Assembly (NCBI RefSeq): GCF_014490485.1
Contig: NZ_JACTVA010000004.1
Location: forward strand, 124,001 to 188,000
Source: Teichococcus aerophilus
GTDB lineage: Bacteria; Pseudomonadota; Alphaproteobacteria; Acetobacterales; Acetobacteraceae
Length of the DNA: 64,000 nucleotides
Direction of reading: 5' to 3'
Positions 18,838 to 25,913 of the stretch are shown here, one piece after another (the stretch's first letter is position 1; each line of letters begins with the position of its first letter). The notes beneath the pieces are model-generated. The model saw only the letters and a program-made list of their open reading frames with translations. It was not told the origin of the DNA and made no database searches. A program made the translations under genes and the position numbers.

Positions 18838-20511
18838 GTGACCAATGCCGAGATCCGCTTCCGCCCCGCGGCGGAGGCGGATTTCGCGTGGTATCTGGAC
18901 CTCTCCATCCGCACCTTGCGCGACCAGCTGGAAGCGCTGGGGCGGTGGGACCCGGAGCGCCGGCGCAACCGCGCGCGGGCTTCTTTCGACACCGGCGAAT
19001 TGCGGGTGGTCGAGCGTGCCGGGCAGCGCCTCGGCACCGTGGCGCTGGGCATCCAGGACGACCACGCCGAGATCCATAGCTTTTATCTGGAGCCCGCGTT
19101 GCACGGCCAGGGCACCGGCGCCGCCATCCTGCGCCTGCTGCTGGCGGAGGCCGCCGCGCTGCGACCGGCCCGCCCCGTGCGGCTGGAAGTGCTGAAGCGG
19201 AGCCCGGCCGCGCGCCTGTACGAACGCGCCGGCTTTGTCCGCGCCGCCGAGCAGGACTATGACTGGCTTTATACGCTTCCCCTTTCTCCACCGGAGTCGA
19301 ACCCAGCGATGCCTGCTCTCGCCGAACGCCTGAAGGACGTCACCGTCTCCCCCATCGTGGCGATGAGCACGCGGGCCCGCGCGCTGAAGGCCGAGGGCAA
19401 GCAGGTGATCAGCCTGGCCGTGGGCGAGCCGGATTTCCCGACGCCGCCGCATGCGGTGGAAGCCGCGCACCAGGCGGCGTTGCGTGGTGAGACCAAGTAC
19501 CCCGCGCAGGATGGCGGCGTGCCGCTGAAGACGGCCATCCAGGCCAAGTTCAGGCGCGAGAACAACCTGGACTACGCGCTGGACGAGATCTGCGTCTGCA
19601 ACGGCGGCAAGCAGGTGCTGATGAACGCACTGCTGGCCACCGTCAGCCCCGGCGACGAGGTGCTGATCCCGGTGCCCTACTGGGCCAGCTATGGCGAGAT
19701 GGTGAAGCTGGCCGGCGGCAAGCCCGTCTATGTGAACTGCCCGCAGAACAACGGCTTTAAGCTGCGCCCGGAGGACCTGGACGCCGCCATCACGCCGCAG
19801 ACCAAGATGCTGATGCTGAACTTCCCGAACAACCCGACCGGCGCCGGGTGCTCGCGGGAGGAGATGCAGGCCCTGGCGGCGGTGATGCTGAAGCACCCGC
19901 ATGTCTGGATCCTGACCGATGACATGTACGAGCACCTGGTGTTCGACGGCTTCAAGTTCTGCACGATCGCCGAGGTGGAGCCGCGGTTGAAGGACCGCGT
20001 CATCACCGCCAACGGCGTGTCCAAGACCTATGCGATGACGGGCTGGCGCGTCGGCTATGCCGGTGGCCCCAAGGCCGTCATCAAGGCGATGGTGAACATG
20101 CAGGGGCAGGTGACCAGCGGCGTCAGCGGCATCACCCAGGCCGCCGCGCTCGCCGCGCTGGAAGGGCCGCAGGAGCTGGTGGCCGAGCGCGCCGCCATCT
20201 ACGCCCAGCGGCGCGACCTGGTGGTGGAGATGCTGAACCAGGCCCCCGGCATCGTCTGCCACAAGCCGGAAGGTGCCTTCTACGTCTACCCCAACATCGC
20301 CAGCTGCCTGGGCAAGACCACGGCTGGCGGCCGGCGGATCGAGACCGATGGCGACTTCGCCCTGGCGCTGCTGGAGGAGAAGCTGGTGGCCACCGTGCAT
20401 GGCGGCGCCTATGGCATGAGCCCGTACCTGCGCATTTCCTACGCCACGGATACGGAGAGCCTGCGCGAGGCCTGCACCCGCATCCAGGATTTTTGCAAAG
20501 GCCTGTCGTGA
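18838..20511 (+). CDS. GNAT acetyltransferase-aminotransferase fusion
   Basis: One frame of 557 codons from GTG 18838. Residues 1-150 form a GNAT domain (IRFRPAAEADFAWYLDLSI, motif A HSFYLEPALHGQGTGAAIL, RLYERAGFVRA). Residues 158-557 form a class I aminotransferase (ISLAVGEPDFPTPPHAVEAA, NFPNNPTGAG, NGVSKTYAMTGWR with PLP Lys near 396). It aligns without obvious gaps to the preceding aminotransferase. The linker (LPLSPPESNPAMPALAERL) contains an internal ATG at 19309 with GGAG 12 bases upstream, so the aminotransferase may also be made alone. The fusion looks like loss of the GNAT stop codon; a sequencing error is a less likely alternative. The acyl acceptor is unknown. Confidence 0.8.
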   Translation: MTNAEIRFRPAAEADFAWYLDLSIRTLRDQLEALGRWDPERRRNRARASFDTGELRVVERAGQRLGTVALGIQDDHAEIHSFYLEPALHGQGTGAAILRLLLAEAAALRPARPVRLEVLKRSPAARLYERAGFVRAAEQDYDWLYTLPLSPPESNPAMPALAERLKDVTVSPIVAMSTRARALKAEGKQVISLAVGEPDFPTPPHAVEAAHQAALRGETKYPAQDGGVPLKTAIQAKFRRENNLDYALDEICVCNGGKQVLMNALLATVSPGDEVLIPVPYWASYGEMVKLAGGKPVYVNCPQNNGFKLRPEDLDAAITPQTKMLMLNFPNNPTGAGCSREEMQALAAVMLKHPHVWILTDDMYEHLVFDGFKFCTIAEVEPRLKDRVITANGVSKTYAMTGWRVGYAGGPKAVIKAMVNMQGQVTSGVSGITQAAALAALEGPQELVAERAAIYAQRRDLVVEMLNQAPGIVCHKPEGAFYVYPNIASCLGKTTAGGRRIETDGDFALALLEEKLVATVHGGAYGMSPYLRISYATDTESLREACTRIQDFCKGLS

Positions 20512-21518
20512 GCGCCGTGCTCCACAACACCGTCATCCGCCCCGGCCTCGACAGTGACGAGGCCGGCTATATCCGCCTGATCGGCGATGCCTGGGCCGAG
20601 TACCCCAACTGCATCCTGGACGTGGATGGCGAGGTGCCGGAGCTGCGTGCCCTGGCCACCTATTTCGCCAAGGCCGGCGGTGCCCTGTGGGTGGCGGAAG
20701 AGGCGGGGCGGCTGGTCGGCATGGTCGCCACCCGGCCGCTGGGCTCCGACAACGCCTGGGAAATCTGCAAGATGTATGTGGAGAAGTCCCAGCGCGGCAC
20801 CGGCCTGGCGCACACGCTGCTGGGCGGGGCGGAGGCGCACGCCATCCAGGCCGGCGCGCACCGCATCGTGCTCTGGACCGACACGCGCTTCGATGCCGCG
20901 CACCGCTTCTACGAGAAGCGGGGCTTCGTCCGCTCCGGCTCCATCCGCATCCTGGACGATATCTCCAAGTCGCTGGAATTCCGCTACGCCAAGCCGGCGC
21001 GCGGCGTGGTGGTGGAGGCGCTGGACGCCGCCGCCGCCGCCAGCGCCGAGCGCCGGCTGGCGGAGATCCTGGTTGCCTGTGTCGATGCCGGTGCCAGCGT
21101 GTCCTACCTGCCGCCGCTGTCGCTGGAAGCGGCGCGCAGCTTCTGGCGCAAGGTCTCGGGCGATGTCGCCATGGCCAACCGGCTGCTGCTGGTGGCGTGG
21201 GTAGATGGCCGCATGGCCGGCACGGTGCAGCTGGACCTCGGCACTCCGGCCAACCAGCGCCACCGGGCGGAGTTGGCGAAGCTGCTGGTGCACCCGGATT
21301 TCCGCCGCGCCGGCACCGGCCGCGCGCTGATGCAGCGGGCGGAACAGGCGGCGCGCGGCATTGGCCGCACGCTGCTGACGCTGGATACCCGCGCCGGCGA
21401 TGCGGGGGAGGCGCTGTACCGCGAGCTGGGCTGGCAGGAAGGCGGCCGCATTCCCGACTATGCCGTAGACGCCGAGGGGCGGCTGCACGATACCATCCTG
21501 TTCTACAAGAAGATCTGA
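20508..21518 (+). CDS. Double-domain GNAT acetyltransferase
   Basis: 336 residues from a GTG that overlaps the preceding stop by four bases. Two GNAT domains lie in tandem. The first (about 1-160) has the acetyl-CoA motif CKMYVEKSQRGTGLAHTLLG and HRFYEKRGFVRSGS. The second (about 165-336) has KLLVHPDFRRAGTGRALMQR and YRELGWQEGGRIPDYAVD. Both keep the R/Q-x-x-G-x-G/A acetyl-CoA loop, so both may be active. Translational coupling to the GNAT-aminotransferase suggests a shared pathway, possibly acylation of an amino acid. The substrates cannot be read from the sequence. Confidence 0.85.
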   Translation: MSAVLHNTVIRPGLDSDEAGYIRLIGDAWAEYPNCILDVDGEVPELRALATYFAKAGGALWVAEEAGRLVGMVATRPLGSDNAWEICKMYVEKSQRGTGLAHTLLGGAEAHAIQAGAHRIVLWTDTRFDAAHRFYEKRGFVRSGSIRILDDISKSLEFRYAKPARGVVVEALDAAAAASAERRLAEILVACVDAGASVSYLPPLSLEAARSFWRKVSGDVAMANRLLLVAWVDGRMAGTVQLDLGTPANQRHRAELAKLLVHPDFRRAGTGRALMQRAEQAARGIGRTLLTLDTRAGDAGEALYRELGWQEGGRIPDYAVDAEGRLHDTILFYKKI

Positions 21519-21522
21519 ACCG

Positions 21523-22023
21523 ATGATCTCGGCGGAATGGTGCCGCATGATGGCGCTCTACAACACCGAGATGAACCGGCGCTTCTACGCCGCCGCTGCC
21601 CGCTTGCCGGATGCGGTGCGGCGGGAAGATGGCGGCGCCTTCTTCGGCTCCCTGCACGGCACGCTGTGCCACCTGGTCTGGGCCGATACGATCTGGATGT
21701 CCCGCTTCGATGGCGGAGAGGGCGTGCCGGTCGGCATTGCCGACAGCCCACGCATGATCGAGGATTTCGATGCGATGTGGGCGGCGCGCCAGGCGACGGA
21801 TGCGCGCATCACCCGCTGGGCGGAGGCGTTGCAGTACAGCGCGCTGGACGGCGAGCTCAGCTGGTACAGCCAGAGCGCGGGCCGGCAGATGGTCCGCCCG
21901 ATGGTGGCCACGGTCACGCATCTCTTCCTGCACCAGAACCACCATCGCGGCCAGGCGCATGCGCTGCTGACCCGCCATGGCGAAGATACCGGCGCGACCG
22001 ACCTGCCTTTCGTACTGCCCTGA
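21523..22023 (+). CDS. DinB-like four-helix metal-binding protein
   Basis: 166 residues. The pattern of helices and the metal-ligand candidates match the DinB/YfiT superfamily: a His in GSLHGTLCHLVWADTIWM near residues 43-60 and the late HLFLHQNHHRGQAHALL, near residues 130-146. Proteins of this family bind a divalent metal and often act as thiol-dependent transferases or have no known role. It starts four bases after the double-GNAT gene and is probably in the same transcript. Confidence 0.85.
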   Translation: MISAEWCRMMALYNTEMNRRFYAAAARLPDAVRREDGGAFFGSLHGTLCHLVWADTIWMSRFDGGEGVPVGIADSPRMIEDFDAMWAARQATDARITRWAEALQYSALDGELSWYSQSAGRQMVRPMVATVTHLFLHQNHHRGQAHALLTRHGEDTGATDLPFVLP

Positions 22024-22092
22024 CCTGCGGCAACCTGGCGCCGGTCCGTCTGTTCCTCCTCCTGACTTCCACAGCGGAAAGGAGGACACGAC

Positions 22093-22680
22093 ATGCCCGA
22101 TATCCGACAGGCTCACATCCTGGTCCTGGCGACCGATGGCTTCGAGCAATCCGAGCTGCTGGTGCCCGTCGAGCAACTGCGCGCCAAGGGCGCCACGGTC
22201 GATGTGGTGGCGCCGGAGCAGACGCAGCAGCCTGGTAAGATCGTCGCCTGGAATGGCGAGGCCTCGCCGCCCAATTGGGGTGAGGTGGTGAAGGTGGACA
22301 AGGCGCTCTCCGCCGTGAAGGCGGCCGATTACGACGCGATCGTGCTGCCCGGTGGCCAGATCAACCCGGACAAGCTGCGCGGCGAGCAGCAGGCCATCGC
22401 GCTGATCCAGGACTTCGCCCGCAACGGCAAGGTCGTTGCCGCCATCTGCCACGCGCCCTGGCTGCTGGTCGAGGCCGGGCTGACCAAGGGAAGGCGCATG
22501 ACCTCCTTTGCCTCCATCCAGACGGATGTGAAGAATGGCGGCGCCAACTGGGTGGATCAGGAAGTGGTGACCGACAAGGGCATCGTCACCAGCCGTTCGC
22601 CCAAGGACCTCGACGCCTTCGTGGCCAAGATCGTCGAGGAGATCGGCGAGGGCAATCACGGCGACCGGATGGCCGCCTGA
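22093..22680 (+). CDS. DJ-1/PfpI-family protein (type 1 glutamine amidotransferase-like)
   Basis: 195 residues. Family features are ILVLATDGFEQSELLVPVEQ at the N-terminus, with the conserved Glu, DAIVLPGGQINPDKLR, and the nucleophile elbow AAICHAPWLLVEAG, with Cys followed by His as in PfpI/YhbO. Members act as deglycases, chaperones or peptidases in stress defence. A strong AGGAGG site sits nine bases before the ATG. It is close to the YhbO/YraA subgroup in length and in the C-terminal SRSPKDLDAFVAKIVEEI. Confidence 0.9.
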   Translation: MPDIRQAHILVLATDGFEQSELLVPVEQLRAKGATVDVVAPEQTQQPGKIVAWNGEASPPNWGEVVKVDKALSAVKAADYDAIVLPGGQINPDKLRGEQQAIALIQDFARNGKVVAAICHAPWLLVEAGLTKGRRMTSFASIQTDVKNGGANWVDQEVVTDKGIVTSRSPKDLDAFVAKIVEEIGEGNHGDRMAA

Positions 22681-22695
22681 CGCCTGGAGCTGATT

Positions 22696-23580
22696 TTAGC
22701 GGGCGAGGAAGGGTTCCAGCGCCGCCAACACGGCGTCCGGGGCCTCTTCCGCCAGGTAGTGGCCGCTGGGGACGGTGCCGCCGTTGACGGGGCCGGTGGC
22801 GTATTGGCGCCATAGCTCCAGCGGCTGGTACCACTGGCCCATCTTGCCCTTGGCACCCCATAGGGCCAGCAGCGGGCAGGCGACCTTCTGCCCCGCTGCC
22901 CGGCTGGCGCGGTCATGCTCCAGGTCGATCGTGGCGGCGGCGCGGTAATCCTCGCAGATGGCCATGACCGTGCCGGGCTGGCGCAGGGCGGCCAGGTAGT
23001 CCGCCCGCGCTTCAGGGTGGAAGAAGCTGCGGTCCTTGGGCTCGCGCCCGGTGTGCAGGTCGAACCAATCCTCCACGTCGCGCAGGATCAGCCGTTCCGG
23101 CAGGTCGTGCGGCTGGGCTAGCCAGAACCAGTGATAGTAGCCCATGGCGAAGGCCATGTCGGTGCGTTCGAAATGCTCGATGGTGGGGACGATATCCATC
23201 ACCGCCAGGCGCTCCACCGCCTCCGGCGCATCCAGCGCCATGCGGTGCGCCACCCGGGCACCGCGATCGTGGCTGACGACGCCGAAGCGCGGGAAGCCCA
23301 GTTCGCACATCAGCGCCACCATGTCCGCCGCCATCGCCCGCTTGGAGTAGGCGGCGTGGTCGGCGCTGGGGCCAGGCTTGCCGGAGAAGCCGTAGCCGCG
23401 CAGGTCGGCGCAGACGACGGTGTGGTCCCGCGCCAGCACCGGCGCGACGTGGTGCCACATCATGTGCGTCTGCGGATTGCCGTGCAGCAGCAGCAGCGGC
23501 GGCCCCTTGCCACCCCGGCGGAGGCGGAGCGACTGGCCGCCGATGACCCGCTCCTCCAACGTGAAATCCGCGAACAGCAT
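22696..23580 (-). CDS. Alpha/beta hydrolase, haloacetate (fluoroacetate) dehalogenase type
   Basis: 294 residues from ATG 23580. The residue set of fluoroacetate dehalogenase is present in order. The nucleophile loop SHDRGARV gives Asp105, Arg106 and Arg109. Further residues are Asp129 in LAVMDIVPT, His150-Trp151 in YYHWFWL (halide pocket), Tyr212 in CEDYRAA, and catalytic His274 in PSGHYLAEE. The spacing agrees closely with that known for the Rhodopseudomonas enzyme (110, 111, 114, 134, 155, 156, 219, 280, from memory). The expected reaction is hydrolysis of haloacetate to glycolate and halide. The family also includes epoxide hydrolases, but those lack the Arg/Arg/His/Trp set. It follows a membrane-protein gene with a one-base gap (TGACATG). 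Confidence 0.78.
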   Translation of the reverse strand: MLFADFTLEERVIGGQSLRLRRGGKGPPLLLLHGNPQTHMMWHHVAPVLARDHTVVCADLRGYGFSGKPGPSADHAAYSKRAMAADMVALMCELGFPRFGVVSHDRGARVAHRMALDAPEAVERLAVMDIVPTIEHFERTDMAFAMGYYHWFWLAQPHDLPERLILRDVEDWFDLHTGREPKDRSFFHPEARADYLAALRQPGTVMAICEDYRAAATIDLEHDRASRAAGQKVACPLLALWGAKGKMGQWYQPLELWRQYATGPVNGGTVPSGHYLAEEAPDAVLAALEPFLAR

Positions 23581-23581
23581 G

Positions 23582-23932
23582 TCAGCCCGCTCCCAGCTCG
23601 GCGCCCGGGCCGAGGATGAGATAGACACTCAACCCCACTCCCAGCACGCCCATCAGCATCGACAGGGCCGGCCAGAACGGCTTCGGGCCCCGGATGATGA
23701 GGAACACATTGAACAGCAGGGACAGGCCGAAGCCCAGCGCCACATGGTGCAGTGGGCGCATATAGACGCCCCAGATCAACATGCCGATCCACAGGAAGAA
23801 GGCCAGCTTGCCCAGCAGCCGCCAGAACAGGTCCGCGCCTTCGGAACTCGGCCGCAGCTCCGGCACGTTGGAACGCGAATGGATGAACGCGGAACCGGAG
23901 AGCAGCATGAGGGCGGGAAGGTAGATTTCCAT
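23582..23932 (-). CDS. Small integral membrane protein, hypothetical
   Basis: 116 residues from ATG 23932, with four hydrophobic segments: YLPALMLLSGSAFIH, AFFLWIGMLIWGVYM, VALGFGLSLLFNVFLII and LSMLMGVLGVGLSVYLIL. Longer starts up to 24136 exist, but that part is Arg/Ala-rich and not convincing. It is read together with the dehalogenase-type hydrolase downstream. I do not recognise the family. A role in uptake or export for the hydrolase is only a guess from adjacency. Confidence 0.6.
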   Translation of the reverse strand: MEIYLPALMLLSGSAFIHSRSNVPELRPSSEGADLFWRLLGKLAFFLWIGMLIWGVYMRPLHHVALGFGLSLLFNVFLIIRGPKPFWPALSMLMGVLGVGLSVYLILGPGAELGAG

Positions 23933-24162
23933 GAAATGCCGGTACCGCGTGCCATGCCGCTTGCCAAGCCCGCGTCGCTCCGCCATGCGGCAACCGCCGT
24001 CTGGCGTGGCTCGTTTCACCCAGGGCGCGGTGAACGCGGCGGTGGCGGGGGCACGAGCCTGGACTGCGACCGGCATGCGTGAATCATGCGGCTGAACAGG
24101 CACTGAAGGATGGCCCGCACTCCGGTGAAGGGCCATGCTGCAGCAGCAGCGGAGAACGGACC

Positions 24163-24402
24163 ATGAGCAAGCTCGTCTACGAAGTCGTCCAGCATGACGG
24201 CGGCTGGGCCTACAAGGCCGACGGCGTCTTCTCGGAGAGCTACCCGACGCACGACCTGGCGGCGAAGGCCGCGCATGCGGCGGCCGACCACCAGCAGCGC
24301 TCGGCCGAGACCGAGGTGATCGAGTACCAGGACAAGAAGGGCGAGTGGCATACCGAGACGGCGCGGGGCAACGACCGGCCCGAGACGTCCGTCAAGGATT
24401 GA
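24163..24402 (+). CDS. DUF2188-like small protein
   Basis: 79 residues starting MSKLVYEVVQHDGGWAYKAD. The pattern of an aromatic strand followed by GVFSESYPTHDLAAKAAHAA matches DUF2188 (YdfB-like) proteins, in which a sequence of the type 'W.v...g......f.t..eA...A' is repeated once. The C-terminus is hydrophilic (EYQDKKGEWHTETARGND). GGAG lies about ten bases before the ATG. Two strong hairpins follow the stop. The function is unknown. Confidence 0.75.
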   Translation: MSKLVYEVVQHDGGWAYKADGVFSESYPTHDLAAKAAHAAADHQQRSAETEVIEYQDKKGEWHTETARGNDRPETSVKD

Positions 24403-24405
24403 GCG

Positions 24406-24442
24406 GCAGCGCCGGCGGCCACATACCAGCCGCCGGCGCTGC
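24406..24442. repeat. 14-bp perfect inverted repeat (hairpin)
   Basis: The arms 24406-24419 and 24429-24442 (GCAGCGCCGGCGGC and its complement) are perfectly paired around a nine-base loop, starting four bases after the DUF2188 stop. No U-run follows directly. It probably contributes to 3'-end formation or transcript stability together with the next hairpin. Confidence 0.7.
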
Positions 24443-24473
24443 GGGCGCCCCACCGGGCCAGAAACGACAAAAT

Positions 24474-24496
24474 GGCAGCGCGACGATCGCGCTGCC
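24474..24496. terminator. Bidirectional terminator hairpin
   Basis: A perfect ten-base stem (GGCAGCGCGA and complement) with a CGA loop is followed on the plus strand by CTTTCT. On the minus strand it is followed by ATTTTG. It lies between the convergent ends of the DUF2188 gene and the NepR-like gene, so it can serve both. Confidence 0.75.
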
Positions 24497-24517
24497 CTTT
24501 CTGCTACGGCAAAGTCT

Positions 24518-24667
24518 TCAGTGCTGCGGGAAGGTGCGGACCAGGGCCAGCAACTCATCCGGGATCGGCTCTTCCGCCGGCTGAGTGTACTGGGCCTTCA
24601 GGGAACGCTGCATCCATTGGTCCATGGCGCGCTGCTCCACCGGGGCCGGCTGGCTGAAGCGTCTCAT
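24518..24667 (-). CDS. NepR-like anti-sigma factor (small, orphan)
   Basis: 49 residues from ATG 24667. The core WMQRSLKAQYTQPAEEPIPD followed by ELLALV fits the short NepR pattern (L..Y......EP.P..L..L) of the alphaproteobacterial general stress response. There NepR holds the sigma factor EcfG until phosphorylated PhyR releases it. Usually nepR is next to ecfG and phyR; neither is here, so this would be an extra copy. An EcfG-like promoter pattern lies about 80 bases upstream. The protein is shorter than typical NepR, so the call rests on one motif and is moderate. Confidence 0.55.
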   Translation of the reverse strand: MRRFSQPAPVEQRAMDQWMQRSLKAQYTQPAEEPIPDELLALVRTFPQH

Positions 24668-24745
24668 GACCTTAGAATTTCCTTTGCCCGGTTCATGGTG
24701 TTCGCCACCCACGATGTGGCGCTCCTCATCTCTGTCGGAGGTTCC

Positions 24746-24770
24746 AACACCGGAAAGGCTTCAGGGTTCC
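24746..24770 (-). promoter_or_regulatory. EcfG-like stress promoter upstream of the NepR-like gene
   Basis: On the minus strand GGAAC (24770-24766) is followed after 16 bases by TGTT (24749-24746). The known EcfG consensus is GGAAC-N16/17-CGTT, so there is one mismatch. Transcription would start near 24738 and give a leader of about 70 bases before the NepR-like ATG, as expected for autoregulation of nepR. Confidence 0.4.
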
Positions 24771-24828
24771 GCGTAATTTTCACGGGGCTGCAAAGATGTG
24801 GCCGGGCGGCAACAGCCAGGACCCAGCC

Positions 24829-24860
24829 AAAAAAAGGCCGCCAACCCGGGGGTGGCGGCC
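24829..24860 (-). terminator. Intrinsic terminator
   Basis: The eight-base perfect stem GGCCGCCA (24836-24843) with TGGCGGCC (24853-24860) is followed on the minus strand by seven T residues (24835-24829). It ends transcription coming from the trxB-lysR direction or from the candidate small RNA. Confidence 0.85.
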
Positions 24861-24962
24861 GAAGTCAAACAGGGAGGCTTCACGTCTGGGAGACGAAGGA
24901 TCCTAAGACCCTTTCCGGCTCAGCACCGGATGACCGAAACATAATCCGCGTTTCGGTCATGC
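24829..24962 (-). ncRNA. Candidate structured small RNA
   Basis: Read on the minus strand this segment holds, in order: a perfect 11-bp hairpin (24960-24950 with 24940-24930, nine-base loop), a linker, a hairpin with a CCC loop (around 24900-24880, CTTC/GTCT paired with AGAC/GAAG), an unpaired CCTCCC, and a textbook intrinsic terminator. C-rich exposed motifs are a feature of several alphaproteobacterial regulatory RNAs that pair with ribosome-binding sites. A weak promoter (TGGACG, 16 bases, TATTCA) lies just upstream at about 24970-24997. It could instead be the structured 3' UTR of the lysR transcript. Confidence 0.45.
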
Positions 24963-25014
24963 TCCCACTATGAATATCACCGTACGGCCATGCGTCCAGC
25001 GCATGATGAAGTTT

Positions 25015-25908
25015 TCACGACGACGAGATCGCCGCCAGTTCCGCCACCAGGAAGTCCCGGAACACGCCGACGCGCTTGGAGTGCCGCATTTCCTCGGGAT
25101 AGACGAAGTACGAATCGATGCGGGGGGACTTCAGCTCCGGCAGCACCTGCGTCAGGTCGGCCAGCTCACCCATGTAATCGGGCAGGGCGGCGAGGCCGAG
25201 ACCGGAGCGTACCGCATAGAGAATGGCCGGAAGGCTGTTGACCTCCACAGCCGCGCGGCGCGGGCTGCCGGGGCGGCGGCCCGCTTCCACCAGCCAGTTG
25301 ATGCTCTCGACAGGCGGGCGGTAGTCGCCATAGACGACCAGCCGGTGGTTATCGAGGTCCTCCGGCCGCTGCGGCATGCCGGTCTGCTTCAGGTAGTCGG
25401 CTGAGCCGACGATCTTGTAGCCGAAGGTGGCGATGTGGCGCTGGATCAGGTCCGGCTGCTTCGGCGGATGCATGCGGATGGCTACGTCCGCCTCCCGCAT
25501 CGCCAGGTCCAGGTCGTCGTCGTCCAGCAGCAGCGTCACGGTCACGTCCGGGTGCTGCGTCATGAACTTCTTCAGCCGCGGGGCCAGCCAGGTGGCGCCG
25601 AAGCCGGTGGTGGTGGTCACCTTCAGCCGGCCGGCGGCACGCTCCCGGCTCTCGGTCAGCAGCGCCTCGGTCATCGCCAGCTTGGCGAAGACTTCCCGCA
25701 CGGTGCGGTTCAGCGACTCGCCCTGCTCGGTCAGGATCAGGCCACGGGCATGGCGGTGGAAGAGCGGCACCTGCAGGGCCTCCTCCAACGCCTGGATCTG
25801 GCGGGAGACGGCCGACTGGCTGAGGTTCAGCGACTCACCCGCATGGGTGAAGCTGCCGGCCTCGGCGACGGCGTGGAAGACGCGGAGCTTGTCCCAATCC
25901 AACGGCAT
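25015..25908 (-). CDS. LysR-family transcriptional regulator
   Basis: 297 residues. The N-terminal winged HTH is clear: MPLDWDKLRVFHAVAEAGSF, THAGESLNLSQSAVSRQIQA, then LEEALQVPLFHRHARGLILT. The effector domain follows from about residue 95 (RLKVTTTTGFGATWLAPRL). It starts five bases after the trxB stop on the same strand, so the two are co-transcribed. The target is unknown; co-transcription with thioredoxin reductase hints at a redox-related regulon, but that is inference. Confidence 0.9.
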   Translation of the reverse strand: MPLDWDKLRVFHAVAEAGSFTHAGESLNLSQSAVSRQIQALEEALQVPLFHRHARGLILTEQGESLNRTVREVFAKLAMTEALLTESRERAAGRLKVTTTTGFGATWLAPRLKKFMTQHPDVTVTLLLDDDDLDLAMREADVAIRMHPPKQPDLIQRHIATFGYKIVGSADYLKQTGMPQRPEDLDNHRLVVYGDYRPPVESINWLVEAGRRPGSPRRAAVEVNSLPAILYAVRSGLGLAALPDYMGELADLTQVLPELKSPRIDSYFVYPEEMRHSKRVGVFRDFLVAELAAISSS

Positions 25909-25913
25909 GCGCG

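Noticed and set aside
24521-24973. 150-codon plus-strand open frame opposite the NepR-like gene
   Set aside because: It crosses the terminator and hairpins and has no coding character; the minus-strand frame carries a recognisable motif.
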